32,697 bases of DNA from Frankia gtarii (GTDB lineage: Bacteria; Actinomycetota; Actinomycetes; Frankiales; Frankiaceae): assembly GCF_025403375.1 (NCBI RefSeq), contig NZ_JAMPTM010000041.1:1-32697 (forward strand), in the 5' to 3' direction. Both the position numbers and the translations under genes were made by a program. The notes under the pieces are model-generated. The model had not been told where the DNA came from, did no database searches, and saw nothing but the letters and a program-made list of their open reading frames with translations. Shown in pieces: positions 7,313 to 15,729 of this stretch (its first letter is position 1; each line of letters starts with the position of its first letter).

Positions 7313-9130
7313 GTGACGACTTCCGACACCACCGCCGGCACCTCGCCGCCCGGGGCCGATGACGTCCCGACCGTGTCCGGTTCGGACAACTACAAGTGGA
7401 TCGCCCTGTCGAACACGACCATCGGTGTCCTGATGGCGACGATCAACAGTTCGATCCTGATCATCGCGCTCCCGGACATCTTCCGGGGCATCAAGGTCGA
7501 CCCGCTCGCCCCGGGGAACACCTCGTACTTCCTGTGGACCCTGATGGGGTTCATGCTGGTCACGTCGGTGCTCGTGGTGAGCCTCGGCCGGGTCGGCGAC
7601 ATGTTCGGCCGGGTGCGGATGTACAACCTCGGCTTCGCGGTCTTCACCGTGTTCTCGATCCTGCTGGCCGTCACCTGGATGCACGGCACGACCGCCGCAC
7701 TGTGGATCATCATCATGCGGGTCGGGCAGGGCATCGGCGGCGCGTTCCTGTTCGCCAACTCCAGCGCGATCATCGCCGACGCGTTCCCGGAGAACGAGCG
7801 TGGACTGGCGCTGGGCATCAACGGTGTCGCGGCCATCGCCGGGTCGTTCCTCGGCCTGCTGGTGGGCGGCCTGCTCGCCCCGGTCGAGTGGCACCTGGTG
7901 TTCCTGGTGTCGGTGCCGTTCGGGATCTTCGGGACGGTCTGGGCCTACCTGAAGCTGCGCGACAACGGCGTGCGCACTCAGGCCCGGATCGACTGGGCCG
8001 GCAACATCACCTTCGCCATCGGACTCATCGCGATCCTGACCGGCATCATCTACGGCCTGCAGCCCTACGGCGGCCACACGATGGGCTGGACCAAGCCGTT
8101 CGTGCTGATCTGCATGTTCGGCGGGCTCGCCGTGCTGATCGGGTTCGTCGTGATCGAGCTGCGCTCGTCGGACCCGATGTTCAAGCTGGAGCTGTTCAGC
8201 AACCGGGCCTTCACCATGGGTAGCCTGGCTGCGCTGCTCGCCGCGCTCGCCCGCGGCGGCCTCCAGTTCATGATCATCATTTGGCTGCAGGGCATCTGGC
8301 TGCCGCTGCACGGCTACAGCTTCGAGCGGACGCCGCTGTGGGCCGGCATCTACATGATCCCGCTCACCGTGGGCTTCCTGCTCTCCGGGCCGGTGGCCGG
8401 CCGGCTCGCCGACCGCTACGGTGCGCGCCCGTTCGCCACCATCGGACTGGTCGCCACGGCCGTCGCGTTCCTGCTGTTCAACGTGATCCCGATCGACTTC
8501 AACTACGTGGCGTTCGCGGCCATCCTGCTGCTGATGGGCCTGTCCATGGGTCTGTTCGCCGCGCCGAACACCACCGCCGTGATGAACACCCTGCCGCCGA
8601 ACCAGCGCGGCGCCGGCGCCGGAATGCTCAACACGTTCCAGAACTCGGCGAGCGTGCTGTCCATCGGCGTGTTCTTCACCGTCATCGTGCTGGGCCTGGC
8701 CTCCAGCCTGCCGGACGCGATGTTCTCCGGTCTCACCGCCCAGGGCGTCAACCCGGCGAAGGCCCACGAGCTGGCGAACCTGCCGCCGATCGGCAGCCTG
8801 TTCTCCGCGTTCCTCGGCATCAACCCCACCGAGCAGCTCCTCGGCTCGGACACGCTGAACGCCCTCGACCCGAGCAAGGCCCAGTTCCTCACCGGGCACA
8901 CGTTCTTCCCGAACCTCATCGCCGGTCCGTTCGGCGACGGCCTGCACCTCGCCTTCTACTTCGCCGCCATCGCCTGCGCGCTCGGCGCGGTGCTGTCCTG
9001 GCTGCGTGGCAAGGACAGCCCGCACGCGCGCCGCACGCTGCGCGAGGACGCCGCCGAGGGCCTGGCCGGCGCCGGCGACATCGCGGCGATGGAGGACGGC
9101 GCGGGCAGCACCCTGGCCGCCGAACGATAG
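7313..9130 (+). CDS. MFS transporter, DHA2 family (EmrB/QacA-like, 14 TM)
   Basis: The 605-aa integral membrane protein is expected to export drugs or other small toxic compounds using the proton gradient. GTG 7313 is the first usable start after an in-frame stop at 7286-7288; a GGAGG at 7292-7296 is rather far for it. The family features are visible: a first TM helix LMATINSSILIIALPDI (motif D1-like), motif A GRVGDMFGRVRMY, motif C region GVAAIAGSFLGLLVGG, and many further hydrophobic segments, with a polar loop of about 90 residues near the end before the last helix. The last residues and the stop codon are encoded by the first unit of a 16-bp tandem array. The divergent TetR is the likely regulator. 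Confidence 0.93.
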   Translation: MTTSDTTAGTSPPGADDVPTVSGSDNYKWIALSNTTIGVLMATINSSILIIALPDIFRGIKVDPLAPGNTSYFLWTLMGFMLVTSVLVVSLGRVGDMFGRVRMYNLGFAVFTVFSILLAVTWMHGTTAALWIIIMRVGQGIGGAFLFANSSAIIADAFPENERGLALGINGVAAIAGSFLGLLVGGLLAPVEWHLVFLVSVPFGIFGTVWAYLKLRDNGVRTQARIDWAGNITFAIGLIAILTGIIYGLQPYGGHTMGWTKPFVLICMFGGLAVLIGFVVIELRSSDPMFKLELFSNRAFTMGSLAALLAALARGGLQFMIIIWLQGIWLPLHGYSFERTPLWAGIYMIPLTVGFLLSGPVAGRLADRYGARPFATIGLVATAVAFLLFNVIPIDFNYVAFAAILLLMGLSMGLFAAPNTTAVMNTLPPNQRGAGAGMLNTFQNSASVLSIGVFFTVIVLGLASSLPDAMFSGLTAQGVNPAKAHELANLPPIGSLFSAFLGINPTEQLLGSDTLNALDPSKAQFLTGHTFFPNLIAGPFGDGLHLAFYFAAIACALGAVLSWLRGKDSPHARRTLREDAAEGLAGAGDIAAMEDGAGSTLAAER

Positions 9131-9226
9131 GGCCACCGAACGGCAGGGTCACCGAACGGCAGGGTCACCGAACGGCAGGGTCACCGAACGGCAGGGCCGC
9201 CGAACGGTACTCTCGCCGAGCGATGG
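9115..9226. repeat. 16-bp tandem repeat array spanning the MFS stop codon
   Basis: The unit is GGTCACCGAACGGCAG. Copies run 9115-9130 (diverged, contains the TAG stop), 9131-9146, then three perfect copies at 9147-9162, 9163-9178 and 9179-9194, then 9195-9210 and a degenerate 9211-9226. There are no spacers, so it is not a CRISPR array. The 16-bp period is not a multiple of three, consistent with non-coding function or slippage. Confidence 0.93.
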
Positions 9227-9297
9227 CCCCCTGACAGCGACTCCCGGTTCTGGTCCCTGACCGGGAACATCCAGCCTCCGAGAGGTCCTGAAACTCG

Positions 9298-9882
9298 ATG
9301 GGCGACAGCGGCGATGACGAGGAAACGCCGGCCGGCCGGGCCGAACGGCCCGGCCGGGCTCCGGCATCCGACGGCGCCGCGTCGACCGGCGGGAACATGA
9401 GAAACAATCGCAGGATGCGTGACGAGGACGGGACGCAGAAGGCGCAGCGCGAGCTGTGCGGCATCGGCCAGGCCGCGCAGAAGCTCGGGGTTTCGGTGCG
9501 TTCCCTGCGGTATTACCAGGAAGTGGGGCTGATCACCCCGTCCGGGAGAACCTCCGGCGGGAACCGGCTCTACGCCGACTCCGATCTCGCCCGGGTACGC
9601 CGGATCCGGGAGCTGCAGACCCTGCTCGGTTTCAACCTGGATGAGATCCGCACCATCCTTGTCTACGAGGACCGGCTCGCCCAGGTCCGGGTGGAGTTCC
9701 ACGCCGCCTCCGACGACGGCGACCGGCTGCGGTTGCTGTCCGAGGGCGAGACCGCGTATCGCAGGCTCCGGGCCGAGATCGACGAGAAGATCAGCCGTCT
9801 GGCCGCCTTCCGTGACGAGATCGACGAGCGGCTCGAACGGATGAACCGGTTCCGCGACGGCGCCGTCGCCCGATCCTCCTGA
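9298..9882 (+). CDS. MerR family transcriptional regulator
   Basis: This is a MerR-type DNA-distorting activator/repressor. The winged HTH is recognisable from GIGQAAQKLGVSVRSLRYYQ through GLITPSGRTSGGNRLY, then RIRELQTLLGFNLDEIRTIL, followed by a coiled-coil dimerisation helix. The C-terminus is short with no metal-binding Cys cluster, so it is more like a drug or stress sensor or an orphan. ATG 9298 gives 194 aa with a weak GAGAGG 12 bp upstream, and codon bias supports the extension. ATG 9397 (GGCGGGA just upstream) or 9415 would give the usual short N-terminus and would leave a strong hairpin at 9332-9357 in the leader. The start is therefore unresolved. Confidence 0.88.
   Translation: MGDSGDDEETPAGRAERPGRAPASDGAASTGGNMRNNRRMRDEDGTQKAQRELCGIGQAAQKLGVSVRSLRYYQEVGLITPSGRTSGGNRLYADSDLARVRRIRELQTLLGFNLDEIRTILVYEDRLAQVRVEFHAASDDGDRLRLLSEGETAYRRLRAEIDEKISRLAAFRDEIDERLERMNRFRDGAVARSS
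9332..9357. other. GC-rich 11-bp perfect hairpin
   Basis: CCGGCCGGGCC at 9332-9342 pairs perfectly with GGCCCGGCCGG at 9347-9357 around a GAAC loop. It lies between the exporter and the conserved MerR domain. It could be an exporter terminator or a merR leader element; no U-tract follows. Confidence 0.75.
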
Positions 9883-9890
9883 CCCGGCGG

Positions 9891-11093
9891 TCAGGCCGGC
9901 GGTCCGCGGCGTAGTCGGCCGGCGGGGCGGGGCAGCTCGGCGACCAGCAGGGCGACGTCGTCGTTCAACGTCGACCGGGTCCAGGCCCGCAGCCGGTCGA
10001 CCAGGTCGGCGACGGCCTCCTCCAGCGTGCCGCGGGACAGGGCCGCCTGTGCCGCGGGCAGCAGCGGGAAGAAGCGGCCGGTCGCCGGGTCTCGGGCCTC
10101 GGTGATGCCGTCGGTGTAGAGCAGCAGGCGGTCACCGGGCCGCAGCGCGACCTCGACGGTGTTCCCCGCCGTGTCCTTGGTGTCGGCGAGCAGGCCCAGC
10201 GGCGGCAGCCGGGTCGCCACGTCGAGCAGGCTCGCCTGACCCTCGCGGACCAGCACCGGATCTGGGTGGCCCGCGTTGACCAGCCGCAGCCGCCGGCCGT
10301 CGACCTGCCCGACCACCGCGGTGACGAAGTCGTCGAGCCCGCAGACCTCGGCGACCTCGGCGTCGAGGCCCGCCAGCACCATGGGCAGGTCCTCCGCCTG
10401 TCGGCCGACGAAGCGGAAGCAGCCGAGCACCCGGCTGGCGATGCGCACCGCGTCGAGGCCTTTGCCGCGGACATCACCGACGAGCAGGCGGGTGCCCCAG
10501 GCGGTGTCGACAACCTCGTACAGGTCCCCGCCGATCCTCGCCTCGGCGGCGGCGCTCTCGTAGCGCACCGCGAAGCGCAGACCTCCGGACGAGCTCGGAA
10601 CCGCGGCGAGGATCGACTGCTGGGCCACCTCCGCCACCCGGGTGACGTTCTGCAGCTTCGTCTCCCGCCGGGTGTTGTACCGGCTGACCAGCACCGCCAG
10701 CACGCCGCCGACGGCGACCCCGCCGAGGCGCACCGCCTGGGCGGTCGGGCCGCCATCGCTCTGACCGAACAGGTGATCGAATATGCCGAGCATGACCCCT
10801 ACGCCGATCGCCAGCACCCCGTACAGCGCGGTCAGCCGGGGGCCACCGAACGTGGCGGCGAGCATCGGGCTGAGCACCGCCAGTTCCAGGACGGTCCACT
10901 CCCGGTTGCTCAGTTCCAACGCGGCAACCCCGGCCAACATGAGCAGTGGCAACAGCGCGGTGAACCAACGCCCCGGCCAGGAGGACAGTGCCGTCAACGC
11001 GGGGCACCGCCGAGCCCGAGGAGGGGCCGCATCCGACCTGGGCCGGACCGGTGAGGGGGCCACTCGTCGCGGTCGAGCCTCATGCTGCCTCAA
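9891..11093 (-). CDS. Membrane-anchored PP2C-type (SpoIIE/RsbU) serine phosphatase
   Basis: The 400-aa protein has four hydrophobic segments near residues 43-60, 70-82, 88-108 and 121-137, a linker helix, and a SpoIIE-type PP2C domain at about 165-390. Metal-binding acidic residues are visible: GGD (D190), VGDVRGKG (D207), YTDG (D328) and NDD (378-380). Such enzymes dephosphorylate anti-anti-sigma (STAS) proteins and control alternative sigma factors in the cytoplasm. ATG 11093 has GAGG about four bases upstream. There is no sensor domain beyond the membrane part. Kinase or STAS partners are not in the window, so it acts as an orphan here. Confidence 0.9.
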   Translation of the reverse strand: MRQHEARPRRVAPSPVRPRSDAAPPRARRCPALTALSSWPGRWFTALLPLLMLAGVAALELSNREWTVLELAVLSPMLAATFGGPRLTALYGVLAIGVGVMLGIFDHLFGQSDGGPTAQAVRLGGVAVGGVLAVLVSRYNTRRETKLQNVTRVAEVAQQSILAAVPSSSGGLRFAVRYESAAAEARIGGDLYEVVDTAWGTRLLVGDVRGKGLDAVRIASRVLGCFRFVGRQAEDLPMVLAGLDAEVAEVCGLDDFVTAVVGQVDGRRLRLVNAGHPDPVLVREGQASLLDVATRLPPLGLLADTKDTAGNTVEVALRPGDRLLLYTDGITEARDPATGRFFPLLPAAQAALSRGTLEEAVADLVDRLRAWTRSTLNDDVALLVAELPRPAGRLRRGPPA

Positions 11094-11162
11094 ATACCCC
11101 CTCGCCGTGGGGCCGAAGCAGAATCCCAGCTCAGCCGGGGTGAACTCGGTGAGTGGGGGCGG

Positions 11163-11768
11163 TCAGGGCTGGCCGGGGCGCAGCGCGATGAACAGTCCCT
11201 CGGCGTCGACGGTGAGGTCGCCCTCGGGGTCGCGGATCGTCCCGACCACGAAACGCTTGCGACCCTCCACCCGATCGACGTGAGCCTCGACGAGCAGCTC
11301 GGGGCCGATCGGCGTGATCTTGCGATAGTTGACGTGCAGGTAGGCGGTGCGGGAGGTGCCCCGCCCACCGGCGTTCGCCAGCCGGCCCAGCACGTCGTCG
11401 AAGAACAGCGGGATGCTGCCGCCGTGCGCGGCACCGTTGCCACCCAGGTAGTAGCGTCCGAGCACCAGCCGGCCCCGCACGTGCTCGGTGCTGCTCTCGT
11501 CGACGTGCAGAGCCGGCGCGAGCGCCTGGGCGTGGCCGGGCTCGGTGAGCAGGTAGCCGGCGAGCTGCTCGGACTCGCTCACGGTGAACGGGGCAAGCAG
11601 CCGGGTCACCTCCTCCAGCCCCTCCCGGGCCTTGCGGGCGACGTCCTCGGGCGGGCTGGCGCCGGTGATCGTGTCCTGGGCCGCGCGCAGCGCCTCGATG
11701 AGGTCGACGAACTCGCGGTGCTCCGCGGCCGACTTCTCGGCGCTGCCGGCGTCTCTCCCGTCTGCCAC
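11163..11768 (-). CDS. PaaI-like hotdog-fold acyl-CoA thioesterase
   Basis: The 201-aa protein has one hotdog domain in its C-terminal two thirds. The motif GAAHGGSIPLFFDDVLGRL (H115, G116-G117, D124-D125) is the active-site region of this family, followed by strands AYLHVNYRKITPIG and FVVGTIRDPEGDLTVDAEGLF. It would hydrolyse acyl-CoA to free acid and CoA. GTG 11768 is chosen because GGGAGGA lies 5-6 bases upstream; the longer open frame to 11972 has no such site and a low-complexity N-terminus. The first about 95 residues form a helical extension outside the hotdog core. It lies 69 bp from the phosphatase start on the same strand, so the two may be co-transcribed. Confidence 0.88.
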   Translation of the reverse strand: MADGRDAGSAEKSAAEHREFVDLIEALRAAQDTITGASPPEDVARKAREGLEEVTRLLAPFTVSESEQLAGYLLTEPGHAQALAPALHVDESSTEHVRGRLVLGRYYLGGNGAAHGGSIPLFFDDVLGRLANAGGRGTSRTAYLHVNYRKITPIGPELLVEAHVDRVEGRKRFVVGTIRDPEGDLTVDAEGLFIALRPGQP

Positions 11769-12176
11769 CGTGTTCCTCCCGTTGTCGGGCCGCGCGCCCC
11801 GCGGCACGACCGTCCATTCCACCTTTGCCTGCCTGAACGCCCGATGCCCGCACTCGGGGGGAGATGTCCGGCACAGCACGGCTGCGGGAGCCTGGCCGGT
11901 CACGCCGACCCGCACCCGCGACCGGCTCATCGCTCGCATGCGCGGGCTTCGGGGGCTTCGGGGGCTGCGCACGGTGGCGGGCGCCTGACGTCCGGCCGGG
12001 CCCTTCGGGTGCGTTCCGCTCGGAGTGGGCCCCTTCCATGGTGACGTGACGTTAGAGTGCCGCTTGTGTCACGGTGCGCACAGCCGGTGGCCGCGTCGGG
12101 CCGAGGGTGCGTCGGCGCCGCGGCCCGCGGCGGCGGGAAGCGTGAACCAGATCGTTCTGTCATGAGGGTGGCGGGA
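11769..12176. other. Divergent intergenic region between thioesterase and acyltransferase genes
   Basis: These 408 bases have no supported gene. A 9-bp direct repeat (GGGCTTCGG-type) lies near 11946-11966. Around 12041-12078 are GTGACGTGACG and GTGTCACGG, a loose set of TGAC/GTCA half-sites ahead of the acyltransferase. No clear -35/-10 pair can be called. Confidence 0.5.
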
Positions 12177-13418
12177 ATGATGCGCGAATCCGGTAGTTCG
12201 CCCGGAGCGCCGCGGGCCGAGGGCTACAACCCGGCGCTCGACGGGCTACGGGCGCTCGCCGTCCTCGCGGTGCTCGGCTTTCACCTGGATGCCCTGTCCG
12301 GCGGGTATCTCGGCGTCGACGTGTTCCTCGTACTCAGCGGGTTCCTGATCACCGGCCTGCTGCTGGCCGAACGGGATCGCACCGGCACCGTCGCCCTGGG
12401 CCGCTTCTACGTGCGGCGCGCCTTCCGGCTGCTGCCGGCGTTCGGCGTCTTCGTGGCGGTCGGCGCGGTGCTCGTCGTCGCGCTGAAGAGCCGCGCCGAC
12501 CAGTGGGACTTCGCCGACAACGCGATCAGCTCGCTGCTCTACGTCAACAACTACTACCGGGTGTTCCGGCCCGACTCGGGCGGTGCGTGGTTCGGCCACA
12601 CCTGGTCGCTGTCGTTGGAGGAGCAGTTCTACCTGATCTGGCCGGCGGTGCTGGTGCTGCTGTGCCGGCGCCCGGCGACCCGGCGGCGGCTGCCGGCGAT
12701 CCTCACGGCTGCGGCGGTCGTCGTGTTCGTCTGGCGGGAGGTCCTCATCGCCGCCGGGGTGAGTGACGCTCGGATCTACTTCGGCCTCGACACCCGGGCC
12801 GACGCGTTGCTCGTCGGCGCCGGCCTCGCCGCCTGGGGATGGGTCGGGTCGAGGCTGCCGGGGCCGGCGGACACGGATGTCGCCCGGTTGCGGCGCTTCG
12901 GCAGAGCGGTGCGGCTGGCCGGACTCGCCGCGCGCCTGCGCGGCGCGTCCGGACTGATCCTGGCGGTCGCCGGGCCGGTGGCGCTGGCGGCGCTCGCCGT
13001 GCTCGCCGTCACCGTCCCCGAGCCCGGGAACGGGATCACCGCGCTCGACCTGGGCGGCTTCACCGGTGTCGCGCTGCTTGCGGGCGTGGTCGTCCTGTCC
13101 CTCGACCGGTGCCGCGACGCCCCGCTGGCGGTCGCGCTCGGCAGCGCGCCGCTGGCCTGGTTCGGCCGGATCTCCTACGGGTTCTACCTGTGGCACTTCC
13201 CGGTCGCCGGCACCGTCCGCGACCGCCTCGGCGACCGGGTCGGCACGCCAGGGCAGGTGCTGATCGCGATCGTGCTGAGCACGGCGCTCGCCGCGGGCTC
13301 CCACTACCTGGTCGAGCGGCCGGCGCAGCGGCGGCGGCCGAAGTGGGCGACGAGCCCCACGGTCCCCGCCCAGCGCAGCCCCGGCCAGGGCGTCCCCGCT
13401 CCCGGTCCGGTGGCCTAG
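12177..13418 (+). CDS. Acyltransferase family 3 (OafA-like) integral membrane O-acyltransferase
   Basis: The 413-aa polytopic membrane protein transfers acyl groups onto extracytoplasmic sugars, lipids or secondary metabolites. It starts with the family block LDGLRALAVLAVLGFH, then GGYLGVDVFLVLSGFLIT, RFYVRRAFRLLPAF and WSLSLEEQFYLIWP, and ends with a C-terminal helix pair and GFYLWHFPV, all typical of Acyl_transf_3. ATG 12177 is chosen because GAGGG at 12164-12168 is eight bases away; the open frame back to 12057 adds a non-conserved leader. It lacks a C-terminal SGNH domain. It stands alone between divergent and convergent neighbours, so its acceptor cannot be inferred. Confidence 0.9.
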   Translation: MMRESGSSPGAPRAEGYNPALDGLRALAVLAVLGFHLDALSGGYLGVDVFLVLSGFLITGLLLAERDRTGTVALGRFYVRRAFRLLPAFGVFVAVGAVLVVALKSRADQWDFADNAISSLLYVNNYYRVFRPDSGGAWFGHTWSLSLEEQFYLIWPAVLVLLCRRPATRRRLPAILTAAAVVVFVWREVLIAAGVSDARIYFGLDTRADALLVGAGLAAWGWVGSRLPGPADTDVARLRRFGRAVRLAGLAARLRGASGLILAVAGPVALAALAVLAVTVPEPGNGITALDLGGFTGVALLAGVVVLSLDRCRDAPLAVALGSAPLAWFGRISYGFYLWHFPVAGTVRDRLGDRVGTPGQVLIAIVLSTALAAGSHYLVERPAQRRRPKWATSPTVPAQRSPGQGVPAPGPVA

Positions 13419-13433
13419 CGGTACGCGGGACGG

Positions 13434-13490
13434 GTTGCGGTGCGAAGTGCACGATCCGCCCTCGGGGGACCGTGCAAAACGCACCGCAAC
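13434..13490. terminator. Long inverted repeat, probable bidirectional terminator
   Basis: GTTGCGGTGCG (13434-13444) is the perfect reverse complement of CGCACCGCAAC (13480-13490), and inside it GCACG (13449-13453) pairs with CGTGC (13471-13475). It begins 16 bp after the acyltransferase stop and lies before the end of the convergent SDR gene. An AAAA run sits in the 3' internal part. Confidence 0.72.
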
Positions 13491-13581
13491 TGGCCTCCGC
13501 CCTGGTTCGGACTGACTCGTCTGGCCGGGGCGGAGGCCTCAGATCGGTTCCCGCCGGGGTCGCTCGGCGGGGTCTGGCGAT

Positions 13582-14343
13582 CTACCTGGGCGCCATCCGG
13601 ATCGCGCCGTCGAGGCGGATCGTCTCGCCGTTGAGCATCGGGTTGGCGATGATCTGAGTGGCGAGCAGGCCGTACTCGTCGGGGGAGCCCAGCCGGGAGG
13701 GGTGCGGCACCTGCTGGCCGAGGGAGATGCGGGCCGGCTCCGGCAGGGAGGCGAGCAGCGGGGTGTCGAACAGGCCGGGGGCGATGGTGACCACGCGGAT
13801 CTTCAGGTTGGCCAGGTCACGGGCGATCGGCAGGGTCATGCCGACGATGCCGCCCTTGGAGGCGGAGTAGGCCGCCTGGCCGACCTGGCCCTCGAACGCC
13901 GCCACCGAGGCGGTGTTGATGATGACGCCGCGCTCGCCCTCGGTCTCCTCGGCCTTGCTGATCCGCTCCGCCGCGAGCCGGATGACGTTGAACGAGCCGA
14001 TCAGGTTCACCCGGATGACCCGCTCGAAGATCTCCAGCGGGAACGGTCCCTCCTTGCCCAGCGTCTTGGCGGCGTTGCCGATGCCCGCGCAGTTGACGGC
14101 GATCCGCAGCGGGCCGAGCTCGGCGGCCGTGTCCAGCGCGGCGGTGACGTCCGCGGGGGAGGTGACGTCGCCCGGGCTGAAGCGCACGGCGCTGCCGAAC
14201 TTCTCCGCGACCGCGGCGCCGTTGGAGCTCGGGAGGTCGAGCAGGACGACGCTCGCGCCGGCGTCGACGAGCCGGGTGGCGGTGGCGAGGCCGAGGCCGG
14301 ACGCCCCGCCGGTCACCACTGCGACTGAATCCGCGATCTGCAC
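13582..14343 (-). CDS. SDR family 3-hydroxyacyl-CoA dehydrogenase type II-like (HSD17B10/FadB2x-like)
   Basis: The 253-aa short-chain dehydrogenase probably oxidises a 3-hydroxyacyl-CoA (or a hydroxysteroid) with NAD. The cofactor motif TGGASGLG spans 11-18, D36 after VVLL indicates NAD preference, NCAG is at 84-87, and the catalytic residues are S146, Y159 and K163 (YSASK). The insertion [14 protein letters not shown] and the C-terminal [20 protein letters not shown] are characteristic of the type II 3-hydroxyacyl-CoA dehydrogenase branch. ATG 14343 has GAGAGGA six bases upstream. It is transcribed divergently from the aldo/keto reductase gene, across an AT-rich palindromic region. Confidence 0.92.
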   Translation of the reverse strand: MQIADSVAVVTGGASGLGLATATRLVDAGASVVLLDLPSSNGAAVAEKFGSAVRFSPGDVTSPADVTAALDTAAELGPLRIAVNCAGIGNAAKTLGKEGPFPLEIFERVIRVNLIGSFNVIRLAAERISKAEETEGERGVIINTASVAAFEGQVGQAAYSASKGGIVGMTLPIARDLANLKIRVVTIAPGLFDTPLLASLPEPARISLGQQVPHPSRLGSPDEYGLLATQIIANPMLNGETIRLDGAIRMAPR

Positions 14344-14774
14344 GTGAGTTCCTCTCGGAAGGACGGTGGCCCGGGGCCGGCCAGGCCAGCTGGTGCGGCG
14401 GCCCGATCGTCGACAGGTGGGGCCCGCGACGAATGGATCGCCTAAAAGTGTAAACAGTTGACTGTATTGCCTCGGCCGCTGTCGCCCCGGAGGGCGGGCA
14501 GGTTGGCCGGAATTCAGGTTCTGGTAGTTAACTTAGTGTTCTAATGGCGGGGTGTGCACCGTGGTCATCGAAACAGTGCGGCGCGCTGCGGTGGATCATT
14601 GCGTGGCCGCGGCGGCACCCGCCGGTACGCCGTCCCGGCTGGGCCGCGCGGGCTGGCGAACGAACCGTCGACCACCTGACGTACGGTCCCACATCGCCCC
14701 GTTCGGTGCCGCTGTCGGGCGAACGGCCCCGGGACCCGCCGCCATCCCTCCCGTGAGAGGCATGTGATCCAGAC
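14344..14774. promoter_or_regulatory. Divergent SDR/AKR intergenic region with AT-rich palindromes
   Basis: The region holds no convincing gene; a 70-codon frame from 14544 has no family signature. The AT-rich island at 14442-14471 contains ACAGT-TG-ACTGT (14454-14465), a 5-bp-arm inverted repeat flanked by A/T. A second island at 14525-14544 contains TAGTTAACTTAGT. These probably hold the promoters and operators of the SDR and the aldo/keto reductase. Confidence 0.55.
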
Positions 14775-15674
14775 ATGGCACACCGCACCCTCGACGACAC
14801 CACGACCGGCACGTTCCACCTGGCCGGCCACGCCGTGCGCCGCCTCGGCTTCGGCGCGATGCGGATCTCCGGCGCGCGCAACGCCGAGGGGGTCCGCGAC
14901 CGCGCGGAGGCCGTCGCGCTCACCCGCCGGGTGTACGAGCGCGGCGTCAACCTGATCGACACCGCGAACATCTACGGCTACGGCGAATCCGAGGAGATCA
15001 TCGCCGAGGCGCTGCACCCGTATCCCGACGACCTGCTCATCACGACGAAGGCGGGTTTCCGGCCCGGGAAGGTCGCTGCGGGGGCGACCAGCCTGCCGCC
15101 ACTGGGCCGCCCCGAGCACATCCGGGCCGAGTGCGAGGCGAGCCTGCGCCGGCTGCGGGTCGAGGCCATCGATCTCTACCAGGTGCACGTCCCCGACCCG
15201 CAGGTGCCCTACGAGGACACCGTCGGGGCGTTCGTCGATCTCCAGCGCGAGGGCAAGATCCGTCACATCGGGGTGTCGAACGTGACGCCCGCGCAGCTCG
15301 CCCTGGCCCGTTCGCTCGCCGACGTGGTCAGCGTGCAGAACCGTTACAACGCCGGGGACCGGGCGGCGGAGGCGGTGTTGACCGTCTGCGAGCGCGACGG
15401 GCTCGCGTTCCTGCCGTGGGCGCCGGTGCTGGTCGGCGAGCGTCTCGGCGCGGTGCTCGACACCGTCGCCGCCGCGCACGACGCGAACGCGGCGCAGGTC
15501 GCGCTTGCCTGGCTGCTGCGTCGCTCGCCGGTGCTGCTGCCGATCCCCGGCACGTCGAAGATCCGCCATCTCGACCAGAACGTCGACGCCGCCTGGGTCG
15601 CGCTCACCGACGACGAGGTGGCCGCCGTCGGCGCCGCCGCTGCACGCGGCGGCGCCGACGACCGATCCGCCTAG
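14775..15674 (+). CDS. Aldo/keto reductase
   Basis: The 299-aa (alpha/beta)8 NADPH-dependent oxidoreductase reduces aldehydes or ketones. The catalytic tetrad is intact: D62 and Y67 in LIDTANIYG, K92 in TTKAGF and H138 in YQVHVPD. The cofactor region GVSNVTPAQL and PIPGTSKIRHLDQNV is also conserved. ATG 14775 follows GAGAGG at 14755-14760, a rather long spacing, and an intervening ATG-TGA at 14762-14767 could affect initiation. Its substrate is unknown. The neighbouring divergent SDR suggests, but does not prove, a shared carbonyl or acyl metabolic role. Confidence 0.92.
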   Translation: MAHRTLDDTTTGTFHLAGHAVRRLGFGAMRISGARNAEGVRDRAEAVALTRRVYERGVNLIDTANIYGYGESEEIIAEALHPYPDDLLITTKAGFRPGKVAAGATSLPPLGRPEHIRAECEASLRRLRVEAIDLYQVHVPDPQVPYEDTVGAFVDLQREGKIRHIGVSNVTPAQLALARSLADVVSVQNRYNAGDRAAEAVLTVCERDGLAFLPWAPVLVGERLGAVLDTVAAAHDANAAQVALAWLLRRSPVLLPIPGTSKIRHLDQNVDAAWVALTDDEVAAVGAAAARGGADDRSA

Positions 15675-15729
15675 GACCTCAGGATCTCCGCGGCACCCGC
15701 CGCCCGCCCGGGGCCCGCAGGCGCCGTTC

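Noticed and set aside
7274-9136. 620-codon minus-strand frame opposite the MFS gene
   Set aside because: It is an antisense shadow rich in Glu, His, Arg and Gln; the plus strand encodes an unmistakable 14-TM transporter.
9115-9226. CRISPR-like array
   Set aside because: Units are directly adjacent with no unique spacers, and no cas gene is present.
12246-13484. 412-codon minus-strand frame opposite the acyltransferase
   Set aside because: It is antisense to a conserved membrane protein and has no family features.
14544-14756. 70-codon ORF upstream of the aldo/keto reductase
   Set aside because: It has no ribosome site, an Arg/Pro/Trp-rich composition, and overlaps the regulatory region.
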